NCBI GenBank assembly: GCA_913043285.1
Contig: CAJWML010000008.1
Coordinates: forward strand, 62,001 to 126,000
DNA length: 64,000 nucleotides
Direction of reading: 5' to 3'
DNA from: CAKZNE01 sp002695025
GTDB taxonomy: Bacteria; Bacteroidota; Bacteroidia; Flavobacteriales; Schleiferiaceae
The translations under genes and the position numbers were made by a program. The number at the start of each line of letters is the position of its first letter. Position 1 is the stretch's first letter. Shown one piece after another: positions 9,092 through 17,014 of the stretch. The notes beneath the pieces were generated by a model. The model did no database searches. It was not told the origin of the DNA and worked only from the letters and a program-made list of their open reading frames with translations.

Positions 9092-9361
9092 TTAATTGTT
9101 CGCTGCTTGTAGAAACTCTTTCACTTTGGTGGCTTCCTCTGGTGTTAAATTGGCCCTGATCTGCATATGCAGGGTGGCTACATCCCACTGTACATCCGAA
9201 AAGGTGGATGGGCTGGCCGGGTTGTGGCAACGGATGCAGTTCTCGCCCCATATCTGTGCTCCTGTTTTAGCCGTTATTTTGGCCGAAGGCGCACAACTGG
9301 AAACATATCCAATAATTCCTACCATTAAAATAATGCTGGTTATTACACTTAACTTTTTCAT
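9092..9361 (-). CDS. Small c-type cytochrome lipoprotein
   Basis: This 89-residue protein has a lipoprotein-like signal (lipobox VSSC, Cys23) followed by one haem-c site CIRCH (residues 42-46). The start at 9361 gives the standard MKKL signal; an ATG three codons upstream is possible. After the haem site there is only a short helical tail with LHMQIRANLTPEEATKVKEFL, so it is near the minimum length for a monohaem cytochrome. It likely carries electrons at the periplasmic face. A porin and a second cytochrome c follow immediately upstream in the transcript. Confidence 0.75.
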   Translation of the reverse strand: MKKLSVITSIILMVGIIGYVSSCAPSAKITAKTGAQIWGENCIRCHNPASPSTFSDVQWDVATLHMQIRANLTPEEATKVKEFLQAANN

Positions 9362-9382
9362 GATTATCAATTTTATTGGTTA

Positions 9383-10573
9383 TCAAAATCCCATGGCCCA
9401 ATGGATGTAAAACATATCCTGGGTGATGGGTTCGGGTGAATCGTGGTCGCCCAGCCCGTCAGTGGTTTGGTATCCCAGCTTTATCACCGTGCGCCAGTCT
9501 ATCCAGTAATTAAGGCCAATGGCCAGTTGCGTTGGGCTCTGTTCCCAAAGCGAGCCTTCCGGGGTATCCATACTGCTGTAGCGGCCTACCAGCTCAAGGT
9601 TGCTGATGAATTCATTACTTACAAAAGATGGCCTGATGGATACCTGGGCATAATAGCTGTTGCTGGTATTGGTAAAATCATAGAACAGGTCGGTAGTGTC
9701 TTCCGGCACCTTGTAGTTGGCATTACCAATTTGGGAGTAGTTGTACTGCCCTTTTATATCAACCATGCTTTTCATAAAGCTCAGGTTTTTGACCAGTGAA
9801 AAGTCAATGGCATAAAGGTTGGCCCGCACATCTGCAAAACGGCTGCCTTTGTCACCTACTTTGCCACTAAGGGCAGAAAGGCCAATTTCCAGGGCAGAAC
9901 TGCTGAAGGGAAAAAAGCCCAATCGACCTCCCACGGCCTTGTCATTATTGTTATCTGCCATATAACCGAACATCAGCATACCTGCCTCATCCGGTTCTTC
10001 CGAGCCGTCCTTTAATTGAGGGCCGTTGATAACATAGGCCTGGTAGTTCAACTTCACGTCTCCAAGGTGAAAAGCCCCGCGCAATTCTACCCCTACATCA
10101 GTGGTGGGGGCAATTCCATCATGCCCAAAGCCCAATGGCCGCGTGGAAAGGCGGTTGATCCATGCCGGGTGGAGCTTTTCCATGAACGTACCGAAGGGCA
10201 ATAAAAATTTACCCGCCCGAACAGTCATATAATTATTGAGTACATAGGCTACATCGGCATACTCCAATCCCCATTCAAATTCCCCGTCTTCAAAAGCGCC
10301 TTCAAATTCGGCTTCAAAAAACAGGCGGTCGGATTGTTTGTACATGAGGATGGGCGCAATGGTACCCCCCGCAAAATTGTAATCCGTTTCTCCTTCTGAG
10401 GTAACCGCATCAAGCCCCGTATGGTAGTAACCCCTAAGCATAAACCTGGAGTCGCCCGGTTTTAGGCTGATATTGTTCTGGGCAGCCTGCCGGGAATAGG
10501 TACTCAACGAATCCTGGGCATAAGTGCCCAACGACATCAGGAGTACTGGCATAATAATCCATAAATTTTTCAT
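9383..10573 (-). CDS. Outer membrane beta-barrel porin
   Basis: A signal peptide (residues 1-19, ending TYAQ) precedes a 377-residue protein rich in alternating hydrophobic strands and Gly/Asn/Asp turns. It ends in Phe (HWAMGF), as outer-membrane barrels do. The segments MTVRAGKFLLPFG and LRGYYHTGLDAV resemble the phosphate-selective/OprO-like porin family of Bacteroidota. It probably forms a diffusion channel, with ions unknown. It is 2 bases from the upstream cytochrome c gene and 21 from the small cytochrome downstream, suggesting an electron-transfer or respiration-linked operon. Confidence 0.72.
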   Translation of the reverse strand: MKNLWIIMPVLLMSLGTYAQDSLSTYSRQAAQNNISLKPGDSRFMLRGYYHTGLDAVTSEGETDYNFAGGTIAPILMYKQSDRLFFEAEFEGAFEDGEFEWGLEYADVAYVLNNYMTVRAGKFLLPFGTFMEKLHPAWINRLSTRPLGFGHDGIAPTTDVGVELRGAFHLGDVKLNYQAYVINGPQLKDGSEEPDEAGMLMFGYMADNNNDKAVGGRLGFFPFSSSALEIGLSALSGKVGDKGSRFADVRANLYAIDFSLVKNLSFMKSMVDIKGQYNYSQIGNANYKVPEDTTDLFYDFTNTSNSYYAQVSIRPSFVSNEFISNLELVGRYSSMDTPEGSLWEQSPTQLAIGLNYWIDWRTVIKLGYQTTDGLGDHDSPEPITQDMFYIHWAMGF

Positions 10574-10575
10574 AG

Positions 10576-11010
10576 CTATTGCTTTTTAAAGGTTCTCAGA
10601 TAGCTGACCAACTGCCAGCGTTGCTCTTCTGTCAATATATCCTTGTAGCCCGCCATGGGGGCCCGGCCGGTGGTCATTTTCCAAAACAGTGCCCCATCTG
10701 ACTGGCTTTGCACTTTCTCACTGGTAAAATTGGAAGGCTTTGGTTTGAGGCTCATACCGGCCATACCATCCCCCTTGCCTTTGTCGCCATGGCAAATGGC
10801 ACACATGTTTTGGTAGGTTATCTTGCCTTTTTTTATGGCAGTCTCATCACCCTTAAAAGGGTTCTTAAGATTATCTGCACTTTTGGGCGCTACCCAGTCG
10901 TTGTTTTGTAAAACAGGTGCGTGCTCCATACCTTTTTCAGTAAAGGAGTACAAGACGAGCATGGCTGCTGCCAGTGCTACAGTTGCTGTTCGTTTTTTGA
11001 TTAAATTCAT
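10576..11010 (-). CDS. Cytochrome c, class I-like monohaem protein
   Basis: The 144-residue product has an N-terminal hydrophobic export segment (about 8-23) and one haem-c motif CAICH (residues 70-74) followed by GDKGKGDGMAGMSL. The likely distal Met lies in GRAPMAGY (about residue 117). The C-terminal helix EEQRWQLVSYLRTF is typical of cytochrome c of the alternative-complex/cbb3 type. It should shuttle electrons in the periplasm. The porin gene starts 2 bases after its end. Confidence 0.85.
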   Translation of the reverse strand: MNLIKKRTATVALAAAMLVLYSFTEKGMEHAPVLQNNDWVAPKSADNLKNPFKGDETAIKKGKITYQNMCAICHGDKGKGDGMAGMSLKPKPSNFTSEKVQSQSDGALFWKMTTGRAPMAGYKDILTEEQRWQLVSYLRTFKKQ

Positions 11011-11147
11011 TGTCCTTGATTTTTGTTATAAAAAAGTGCTATCTGAATTTCCAAATGCATTTGATTCCGTCATGGTGGATGTGTACATAAATTCTTCATA
11101 AGCCATTTCGAGTATCTGGTTAGCCCATCGCGGAGTGGCTTTTCTCA

Positions 11148-11522
11148 TTAATGATTTACCCCAATGACCATAGCCGCTATCATGCCTGCCACCATTACAA
11201 CCCCTAAGGCGGGCCCCCACCATCCCAGGCGGTTCATGCCCATGTGGCCGTTGTGGCGGTTTTGCTCCCGGGCAAAGCGGGCGGGATTTTGCTCAAATAC
11301 AGCCAGGCATTCGGCCGAGCTGAAATAATAGGTGCGGCCTTCGTACTCATACTTCAGATCAGTAGTGGCCTCTACCGTGTTGCCACATACCGGGTCTATA
11401 TAAGCCTGTGAATTGTTTTGCGAATACATCCGCGGGCCTGCACACGCAGCCTGCATCAGCACTATTCCAATCAGGGTGAAACCTACAAGGGTTTTACGGT
11501 ATAAATCTTTAATGTTTTTCAT
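11148..11522 (-). CDS. YHS-domain lipoprotein with C-terminal membrane helix
   Basis: This 124-residue protein has a lipobox LMQAAC (Cys27), then a YHS domain at about 41-84 (YIDPVCGNTV with Cys46, and YYFSSAECLAVFEQNP with Cys72), then a Gly-rich membrane helix (about 102-121). YHS domains bind metal, and in copper-handling operons they act as chaperones or sensors. Having both a lipid anchor and a C-terminal helix is unusual. It precedes the Met-rich lipoprotein gene region and fits a copper-handling cluster. The 137 bp downstream to the cytochrome gene show no gene. Confidence 0.72.
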   Translation of the reverse strand: MKNIKDLYRKTLVGFTLIGIVLMQAACAGPRMYSQNNSQAYIDPVCGNTVEATTDLKYEYEGRTYYFSSAECLAVFEQNPARFAREQNRHNGHMGMNRLGWWGPALGVVMVAGMIAAMVIGVNH

Positions 11523-11533
11523 GATAGTTGTTT

Positions 11534-12079
11534 TTAATGGTGGTCTTCGTGTGATTGGCCTTTTTTATCCATCCCATCCATTTCGCCTTTGCCTTGCATC
11601 ATGCCGTCACCCATGTCCATTCCGTCCATTCTCTTCATGCAGCTTTGCATGCATTCATCGCTCATCATACCTTTCTGGTGCATTTGCTTCATCATGTTTT
11701 TCATCATGCCTTTGTGGTTGGCCATCATGCCTGTCATTTTTTTCTGCATGGTGCTGTCGCCCTCGGCCATTTGCATCATGTTCTGCATCATGCCTTGCAT
11801 CATTTCCGGGTTTTCCTGCATCATTTCGCGCATATGGTCTTTATCGCCCATCATCATCTTCATCATACCCTTGTTCTCCATCATCATCATTTTACCATGC
11901 TCGCTGTTCATCATGGTTTCGTGCATTTCCATCATCATTTCATGGTCATTGGCTATGGTCTCCATGATCTCCTGGCGCTGGGTTTCATTTTCAAGCACTG
12001 CGTCTGTGCTTTGTTTTTGGTTACATGCCGTAAAAAATATGGCTACTGTTGCCGTGAGCAATACGATTGTCTTTTTCAT
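11534..12079 (-). CDS. Methionine-rich putative Cu(I)-binding lipoprotein
   Basis: The 181-residue protein begins with a lipoprotein signal (FFTAC, Cys19). About 47 of its residues are Met (26%), mostly as MM or MMM clusters spaced by Lys, Gln, Gly and His (about residues 38-165), and the last residues are HEDHH. Met clusters bind Cu(I) or Ag(I) with high capacity, as in CopC/PcoA-type and CusF-type sites, but this layout is not one of those folds. It is probably a periplasmic or outer-leaflet copper sponge. It lies 11 bases upstream of the YHS lipoprotein gene. The opposite strand carries long open frames caused by this composition; they are not genes. Confidence 0.7.
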   Translation of the reverse strand: MKKTIVLLTATVAIFFTACNQKQSTDAVLENETQRQEIMETIANDHEMMMEMHETMMNSEHGKMMMMENKGMMKMMMGDKDHMREMMQENPEMMQGMMQNMMQMAEGDSTMQKKMTGMMANHKGMMKNMMKQMHQKGMMSDECMQSCMKRMDGMDMGDGMMQGKGEMDGMDKKGQSHEDHH

Positions 12080-12109
12080 AATTTTTTTATTTTAAAATAT
12101 GTGATTGGA

Positions 12110-12949
12110 TTATTGATTTTTTAAGTTCATGCTGAGTATGGAGGTTTCTGAATGATTCACCAAACTCTCAGCTATACTCTTGGATACCATGCCAAGGAAG
12201 CCTGTTTTACCGTGCGTGGTAATAGCGATCATGTCGGCATTTTGCCGTTTTGCAAAATGGCGGATGCCCCTTTCCTCATCCATGGCATTGTAGATGTTGA
12301 TGGAGCAGGTTCCACCGCGCGGACAGTGCTTGAGGAAAGCCTGCATTTTTGCTTCACTCGTAGCTGTTTCCTCAAAGTTGTACATGGTATTGATGTACAC
12401 CAGGTGAATATCGGCCTCCATGAGGTCGGCAAAGTCCACCACCTTGTGAAAATGTTCCTTTACATCCTCATCAAAACTTGAGGCAAACACGATGCTTTTC
12501 ATCGGGAACCGGGGTGGCTTTTCTTTAACCACCAATACCGGGGCAGTGGCATGGCGAATGATCTTTTGGGCATTGGACCCCATAAACGTTTCCCGCGCAC
12601 CACTGGCACCATGCGAACCCATTACCACAAAATCGTGATGGTAATTGCTTACATGCTTAATGATTTCATCGCGCCCCGCATCAAAAGTGAGGAAGGTGCG
12701 CACTTTCAGGCCCAGGTCTTCGGCTCTTTTTTCCAATTGGGTCAGCTCATGTTTGGCATGACCTATTTGTTTGAGGGTTTCGGGATAGTTTTTTTCCTTT
12801 TGCTTATCCAGTTTCACCCAATCTACCGGGGTAAACTGTATGTGCAGGAAGTGAATTTCAGCCTTTGCTTTCTCGGCAATTTTTAAGGCATATTCGCTGG
12901 CGCTATCGGCCAGCGGTGAAAAATCGGTTGGAACTAAGATGTTTTTCAT
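12110..12949 (-). CDS. Universal stress protein, tandem UspA domains
   Basis: The 279-residue cytosolic protein contains two UspA units. The first (about 1-143) begins with MKNILVPTDFSPLADSASEYAL and has the nucleotide-loop segment VVMGSHGASGARETFMGSNA. The second (about 148-279) ends with IAITTHGKTGFLGMVSKSIAES. The G-2x-G-9x-G(S/T)-type loops suggest ATP binding in at least the first unit. Usp proteins respond to stress and growth arrest; a specific role is unknown. Its start overlaps the PII-like gene end by 4 bases. Confidence 0.9.
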   Translation of the reverse strand: MKNILVPTDFSPLADSASEYALKIAEKAKAEIHFLHIQFTPVDWVKLDKQKEKNYPETLKQIGHAKHELTQLEKRAEDLGLKVRTFLTFDAGRDEIIKHVSNYHHDFVVMGSHGASGARETFMGSNAQKIIRHATAPVLVVKEKPPRFPMKSIVFASSFDEDVKEHFHKVVDFADLMEADIHLVYINTMYNFEETATSEAKMQAFLKHCPRGGTCSINIYNAMDEERGIRHFAKRQNADMIAITTHGKTGFLGMVSKSIAESLVNHSETSILSMNLKNQ

Positions 12950-13305
12950 GATTGATCGTTTTTATGATTGATTATTTTCTTACCGGTTTTGAAGTCACGC
13001 ACGCGATAAGCTTCCAGCACCGGGGTTATGTAGATGAGGCCATCACCGGGCTTGCCGGTTTTTCCATGTTTATGGATGATCTCCACTATGGGTTCCACAT
13101 TTTCGTCACGGGCCACTATCTCCAGCTTTTCCACCTTGCTGTGCGAAAAGGGATGCTTCAGGGACGGGAAGTCGGTGTCAGGGTCAGTATAATTTCCCGT
13201 GCCCTCGGCAGCGGTTACCGTCAAGCAGCAGAAACCTTCTTTTTCAAGTCCATTAACCACTTCATTGAGCATGAATGGGCGTAAGAATGCTTTGATCTCT
13301 TTCAT
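12946..13305 (-). CDS. PII-like signalling protein
   Basis: The 119-residue protein has the PII ferredoxin-like layout: MKEIKAFLRPFMLNEVVNGLEKEGF at the start, a T-loop region at about 34-58, and GKPGDGLIYITPVLEAYRVRDFKTG (about 82-106), which matches the B/C-loop GDGKIFVxPVxxAxRIRTG of PII. The T-loop lacks the usual uridylylated Tyr context and is rich in Asp, Pro and His. It is therefore probably not a classical GlnB/GlnK but a PII-like sensor such as those paired with transporters or metal proteins. It overlaps the Usp gene by 4 bases. Confidence 0.8.
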   Translation of the reverse strand: MKEIKAFLRPFMLNEVVNGLEKEGFCCLTVTAAEGTGNYTDPDTDFPSLKHPFSHSKVEKLEIVARDENVEPIVEIIHKHGKTGKPGDGLIYITPVLEAYRVRDFKTGKKIINHKNDQS

Positions 13306-13317
13306 GATTTTTTGATT

Positions 13318-13857
13318 TTATTCGTTTTTAAGAACTGACTGTTTTAGCTGTATAATCAATTCATCACCTAGCTCCGGAATGTCTTCCAATACTGTCTGAT
13401 TTTTAAGTTCAATATGGAGGCTTATGCTCAGCATGCAGGCATAGGTTTGGTAGTAAGTGTGTTCCAGTGTACCCTTGCCGTGTACTGGCCAAGACCATCC
13501 CTGTCCAATCAATTGGCCCTCAACTTCAAAAGTCTGAAGTGGGTGATCCTGGGTTTGTACAATGTCTATGTTTAGTTTGCCTTCAAATCGCACATCTTCC
13601 ATGTTCAAGTCCTTCAACCGCTTATCCATAGAATCTATCCCGGTAGATATATCTGTGGACAACGGGCGTAAGACTACACGGGCCGTTTCATAGTTTAGCC
13701 GTGCATCTGTTTTCACTCCCTGGATTTTAAAATCCTCACCTGCCCAGCTACCGCTAATGACGGCCACTCCCCGTGACGTACTATACTCGTGCTGACCCTG
13801 AAGGGGTATGGAGGCTAGCCAGAGGCTTATTGCGAAAAAAATCTTGATCCACATCAT
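13318..13857 (-). CDS. Secreted YceI-like protein
   Basis: A signal peptide (about 1-21) precedes a 158-residue beta-rich protein. The segment VVLRPLSTDISTGIDSMDKRLKDLNMEDVRFEGKLN recalls the YceI consensus (inside-the-barrel helix plus the paired strands around Asp-Thr-Gly). YceI proteins are periplasmic lipocalin-like isoprenoid binders. Similarity beyond this segment is weak, so this is a fold-level call. Its start overlaps the M50 protease gene end by 4 bases. Confidence 0.5.
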   Translation of the reverse strand: MMWIKIFFAISLWLASIPLQGQHEYSTSRGVAVISGSWAGEDFKIQGVKTDARLNYETARVVLRPLSTDISTGIDSMDKRLKDLNMEDVRFEGKLNIDIVQTQDHPLQTFEVEGQLIGQGWSWPVHGKGTLEHTYYQTYACMLSISLHIELKNQTVLEDIPELGDELIIQLKQSVLKNE

Positions 13858-14945
13858 GATGCTTTTTTATTTATTTGGTCTTGAATGCTTATTACATCTT
13901 CAATATGCTTTTGGGAAATGGCACCTGTTACCTGGCCGCCATGGGTCACAGCTATGTATTTTTTGGGATTACCCATAAGTTTACGTACTGCCGTGTTGAG
14001 GTCTGTATGCTCTGATACACCCTCTACATGGGGGATTATGATCTCGCCAATAGACCTTTCACTTGCACTGTTCTTATGGGCTTCCAGTAACTCATTGAAA
14101 CTGGTGACACCCTGTATTTGCCCATCTATGCCCACAAAAAACAGCCGTTCCTGGCTGGCTATGGCATCTTTTACGGCTTCTGATATTGCCGCATCAGCCG
14201 ATAGAACAGGAAGCTTTGTAAGCATCACATCCCTCACAAGCAAACCCTTCAGGGAAGCTTTTTGACGTTCATAGGCCACTTCACCTCCGGCTCCGAGGTA
14301 AATGAAAAAGCCAATGAATACCAACCAAAAGTTGGTGAAGAAACCAAGGAATACAAAAACAATGGCCAGCAGTTGCCCTATCCTGGCGGCAATGTTAGTT
14401 GCCTTCAATTTATCCATCCGGTAAGCCAGGAGGGCCCGCAGCACCCGCCCGCCATCCATCGGGAAAGCAGGAATGAGGTTGAACCCTGCCAAAATCACAT
14501 TGGCCGCCATCAGGTTAAACCAAAAGTTGCCCCCGCCCATGTGATCCATTTCGCTGAGGGGCATCAGGCCACCTGAGGATTTTAACCACAGGTACAATCC
14601 GCCAGCTATCACTACATTAACCGCAGGGCCAGCCAGGGCCACGGCCAGTTCCTGCCCAGGTTTATCGGGCATTTTCTCAAGGCTGGCTATTCCCCCTATA
14701 GGATAAAGAGTGATATTTCGAGTGGGAACACCGTAACTTTTGGCTGTTAGTGCATGGCCAAACTCATGCAGCACCACACAGCCAAATAATGCCAGGACAA
14801 ACACTGCTCCGTTCACACCTTCTGCCCAACCGTGCCCCATTTGGAAATGAAGCATAAAAATCCAGGCTATGATGATCCAAAAGCTCCAGTGGATAAAGAC
14901 CTTTATTCCTGCAAAGCTACCTGCGTATAAAGACCATTGTTTCAT
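13854..14945 (-). CDS. Site-2 protease (M50) with two CBS domains
   Basis: The 363-residue inner-membrane protein has the zinc-binding motif HEFGH (residues 60-64) and the third ligand in NLIPAFPMDGGRVLRA (Asp164), both inside membrane helices, as in the SpoIVFB-like subgroup of M50. A cytoplasmic CBS pair occupies about 225-355 and may sense an adenine nucleotide. It should cut a membrane-embedded protein, often an anti-sigma factor; the substrate is unknown. Its 5' end overlaps the NDH-2 gene by 4 bases, placing it in a respiration and stress operon. Confidence 0.9.
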   Translation of the reverse strand: MKQWSLYAGSFAGIKVFIHWSFWIIIAWIFMLHFQMGHGWAEGVNGAVFVLALFGCVVLHEFGHALTAKSYGVPTRNITLYPIGGIASLEKMPDKPGQELAVALAGPAVNVVIAGGLYLWLKSSGGLMPLSEMDHMGGGNFWFNLMAANVILAGFNLIPAFPMDGGRVLRALLAYRMDKLKATNIAARIGQLLAIVFVFLGFFTNFWLVFIGFFIYLGAGGEVAYERQKASLKGLLVRDVMLTKLPVLSADAAISEAVKDAIASQERLFFVGIDGQIQGVTSFNELLEAHKNSASERSIGEIIIPHVEGVSEHTDLNTAVRKLMGNPKKYIAVTHGGQVTGAISQKHIEDVISIQDQINKKAS

Positions 14946-16294
14946 GCTTCGGATTTTTTATATTTCTGTTCTGTGAATATTTCAGATTTGCGCTCTGCTC
15001 TGAAGTTATATTTCCTGATGATCAATCGGTTACTTTTCTCATAATTGAAATAGCTCCACATCCAGTTTAGCCCAACAAAAACCTTATTGCGAAAGCCACT
15101 GATAGACATCAGGTGTACCACCGACCACAGCAACCAAGCGGCATAGCCTCCAAATTGAAAACGGGCTATATCGGCCACTGCCCGGTTTTTGCCAATTGTG
15201 GCAAGTGAGCCTTTATCTTGGTATTGGAAAGGGCGAAAACTTTTACCCTGCGCCAGCCTCAGTAGATTATCTCCTAATAACCTTCCTTGCTGGATGGCGA
15301 CCTGGGCCACCATGGGGTGACCTTTGGGATATTTTAAATCGCTTACCGAAGCAACATCGCCCGTGGCAAAGAGATTTACAGAGCCTTTTACCCGCAGATA
15401 CTCATCGGTAACAATCCGATTGGCCTTCCCTATGCCATTGCGTGCAACCCCTTTTGGATAGCTGCCCTTAACTCCTGCTGTCCAAACCAAAGTGGCCGCT
15501 TCCAATTCTTTTGAATCACCTGTCCGTGCTACTTTTCCATCATAATTGGTCACAGCCGTATTCAGTAACACCTCCACGCCAAGTTTTTTGAGATACTTTA
15601 GAGCCTTACCTGAGGCTTTGGAAGACATTCCATTTAAAAGCTGATCTCCAGCTTCCAGTAGATAAATGTTCATGTCATCCGGCATCAGTTCAGGATAGTC
15701 TTTGGGCAGGATGAAATTACGGAATTCGGCCAAGGCACCCGCCATTTCCACACCTGCCGGTCCGCCCCCCACAATTATAAAGTTGCTTAGTATGTCCTTT
15801 TCTTGAAGGTCGCAGGTAGTAGCAGCTTTCTCCAGGTTTTGCAGCATAATGTGGCGTATGTTCAAAGCCTCACGGATGTCTTTCATCCCAGTGCTGTTTT
15901 CCTTTAGCTGATCCATACCAAAGAAATTGGTTTGGCTGCCAGTGGCCAGCACCAGGTAATCGTAGCTCAGGCCGCCTTTATCCGTATAAACCTGCTGTAT
16001 TTCAGGCTCAATCTCCTCTACTTCAGCCATGCGGTACACCAAGTTTTTGTACCCCGAAAACATTTTCCGAAAAGGGAATACGATGCTATCCGGCTCAAGA
16101 CCACTGGTAGCTACCTGGTAGAGCAAAGGCTGAAATTGATGGAAATTATTCCTGTCCAGCAAAACCACCTGATAGGGGCCGTTTTTCAATTTTTTAGCCA
16201 GGGCAATTCCGGCAAAGCCACCTCCAATGATCACCACCCTGGGCATCGTACTTTCCGGCAGGCACATTTGCAGATCGGTATTACAGGCTTTCAT
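14942..16294 (-). CDS. ndh: Type II NADH:quinone dehydrogenase (NDH-2 family)
   Basis: The 450-residue flavoprotein has a first dinucleotide fold VVIIGGGFAGIALAKKL (about 20-36), a second NFIIVGGGPAGVEMAGALAEF (about 172-192) and the FAD-phosphate motif LFATGDVA (about 308-315). Towards the C-terminus LLWSVVHLMSISGF forms the amphipathic membrane-binding helix. It should pass electrons from NADH to the quinone pool without pumping protons. The start at 16294 overlaps the upstream gene by 14 bases; an ATG at 16267 that gives MCLPEST before the FAD fold matches typical family lengths better and may be the true start. Confidence 0.9.
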   Translation of the reverse strand: MKACNTDLQMCLPESTMPRVVIIGGGFAGIALAKKLKNGPYQVVLLDRNNFHQFQPLLYQVATSGLEPDSIVFPFRKMFSGYKNLVYRMAEVEEIEPEIQQVYTDKGGLSYDYLVLATGSQTNFFGMDQLKENSTGMKDIREALNIRHIMLQNLEKAATTCDLQEKDILSNFIIVGGGPAGVEMAGALAEFRNFILPKDYPELMPDDMNIYLLEAGDQLLNGMSSKASGKALKYLKKLGVEVLLNTAVTNYDGKVARTGDSKELEAATLVWTAGVKGSYPKGVARNGIGKANRIVTDEYLRVKGSVNLFATGDVASVSDLKYPKGHPMVAQVAIQQGRLLGDNLLRLAQGKSFRPFQYQDKGSLATIGKNRAVADIARFQFGGYAAWLLWSVVHLMSISGFRNKVFVGLNWMWSYFNYEKSNRLIIRKYNFRAERKSEIFTEQKYKKSEA

Positions 16295-17012
16295 AGCTGG
16301 TAAGTTTTGGTTTGATATCTTTCACCAGCCTTTGCCAGTACAGGTGCTCATAAAGGCTGCTCCATAGCATTCCAAATGAAAAGGCAAAAAGAAGCTCTTC
16401 AAGCGGTATTCCCAGTATCAGGATATGGCTTAAGGCATCCAGGTTCCAGTACAGTTCTACATAGTCAGGATAAAAGGGCAGAATGCTGCCGAAATAAATA
16501 AAGTAGAGCAAGGTGAACAAAAGTCCACCAATCCATATTTTACCTTTAAGATCAGGACGGCAGTACAAGGTGGCCAGTGCCCCGGTAAACATGGCAATGA
16601 TGCCGCAGTAAATGTGGTTCAGAGTAGTGAAGAAGGCCAGCAAGGCAAATACCAAGGCGGGCACTAACAGGATGTAGCGGTGCAGCCGGTGCCGGGCATG
16701 TTTTCTTTCCGATTCAGGAATTTCTATTAGATTACGCCTTTGAACGAGGCGGTACAGCACTGCACCTATACCTCCAATGGCGAAGGAAAAAATGAGGCTC
16801 TCAATATCGAAGCCGGTTTTTTCCGCCAGATGGAAAAGGGAGGGTGGCGACCAGTACTCAGGTACAAATAAAGGTTCGGTAAGCCCAAAGGGCATAGTAA
16901 TGAGGCTCATATTGAGCATCACTCGCCTGTAACCTGGCCTGGCCATATAAATGATGCCCCAAATAACCAGGATAATAAGCGACCATATGAACCAGACGTA
17001 TTGTATGCTCAT
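16281..17012 (-). CDS. Lycopene cyclase domain membrane protein
   Basis: The 243-residue protein has seven or so hydrophobic segments. It carries FVPEYWSPPSLF (about 49-60) in one half and GIPLEELLFAFSFGMLWSSLYEH (about 205-227) in the other, the paired acidic signatures of the CrtYcd/CarR lycopene cyclase domain. These cyclases close the ends of lycopene into ionone rings in the membrane. No other carotenoid gene is visible nearby; it is packed between NDH-2 and the AlbA protein. Either the pathway genes are elsewhere or the domain serves another role here. Confidence 0.75.
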   Translation of the reverse strand: MSIQYVWFIWSLIILVIWGIIYMARPGYRRVMLNMSLITMPFGLTEPLFVPEYWSPPSLFHLAEKTGFDIESLIFSFAIGGIGAVLYRLVQRRNLIEIPESERKHARHRLHRYILLVPALVFALLAFFTTLNHIYCGIIAMFTGALATLYCRPDLKGKIWIGGLLFTLLYFIYFGSILPFYPDYVELYWNLDALSHILILGIPLEELLFAFSFGMLWSSLYEHLYWQRLVKDIKPKLTSYESL

Positions 17013-17014
17013 AG

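Noticed and set aside
11026..11223. Minus-strand frame of 65 codons
   Set aside because: It overlaps the YHS lipoprotein gene in another frame and has no family features.
11555..12124. Plus-strand frames rich in His/Leu and in Met/Ile opposite the Met-rich lipoprotein
   Set aside because: The ATG-rich repeats of the real gene give His-rich and Met-rich antisense frames by codon complementarity; the minus-strand frame has a lipoprotein signal.
13318..13857. Firm assignment as classical YceI isoprenoid-binding protein
   Set aside because: Only one segment resembles the family, so it is listed with low confidence instead.
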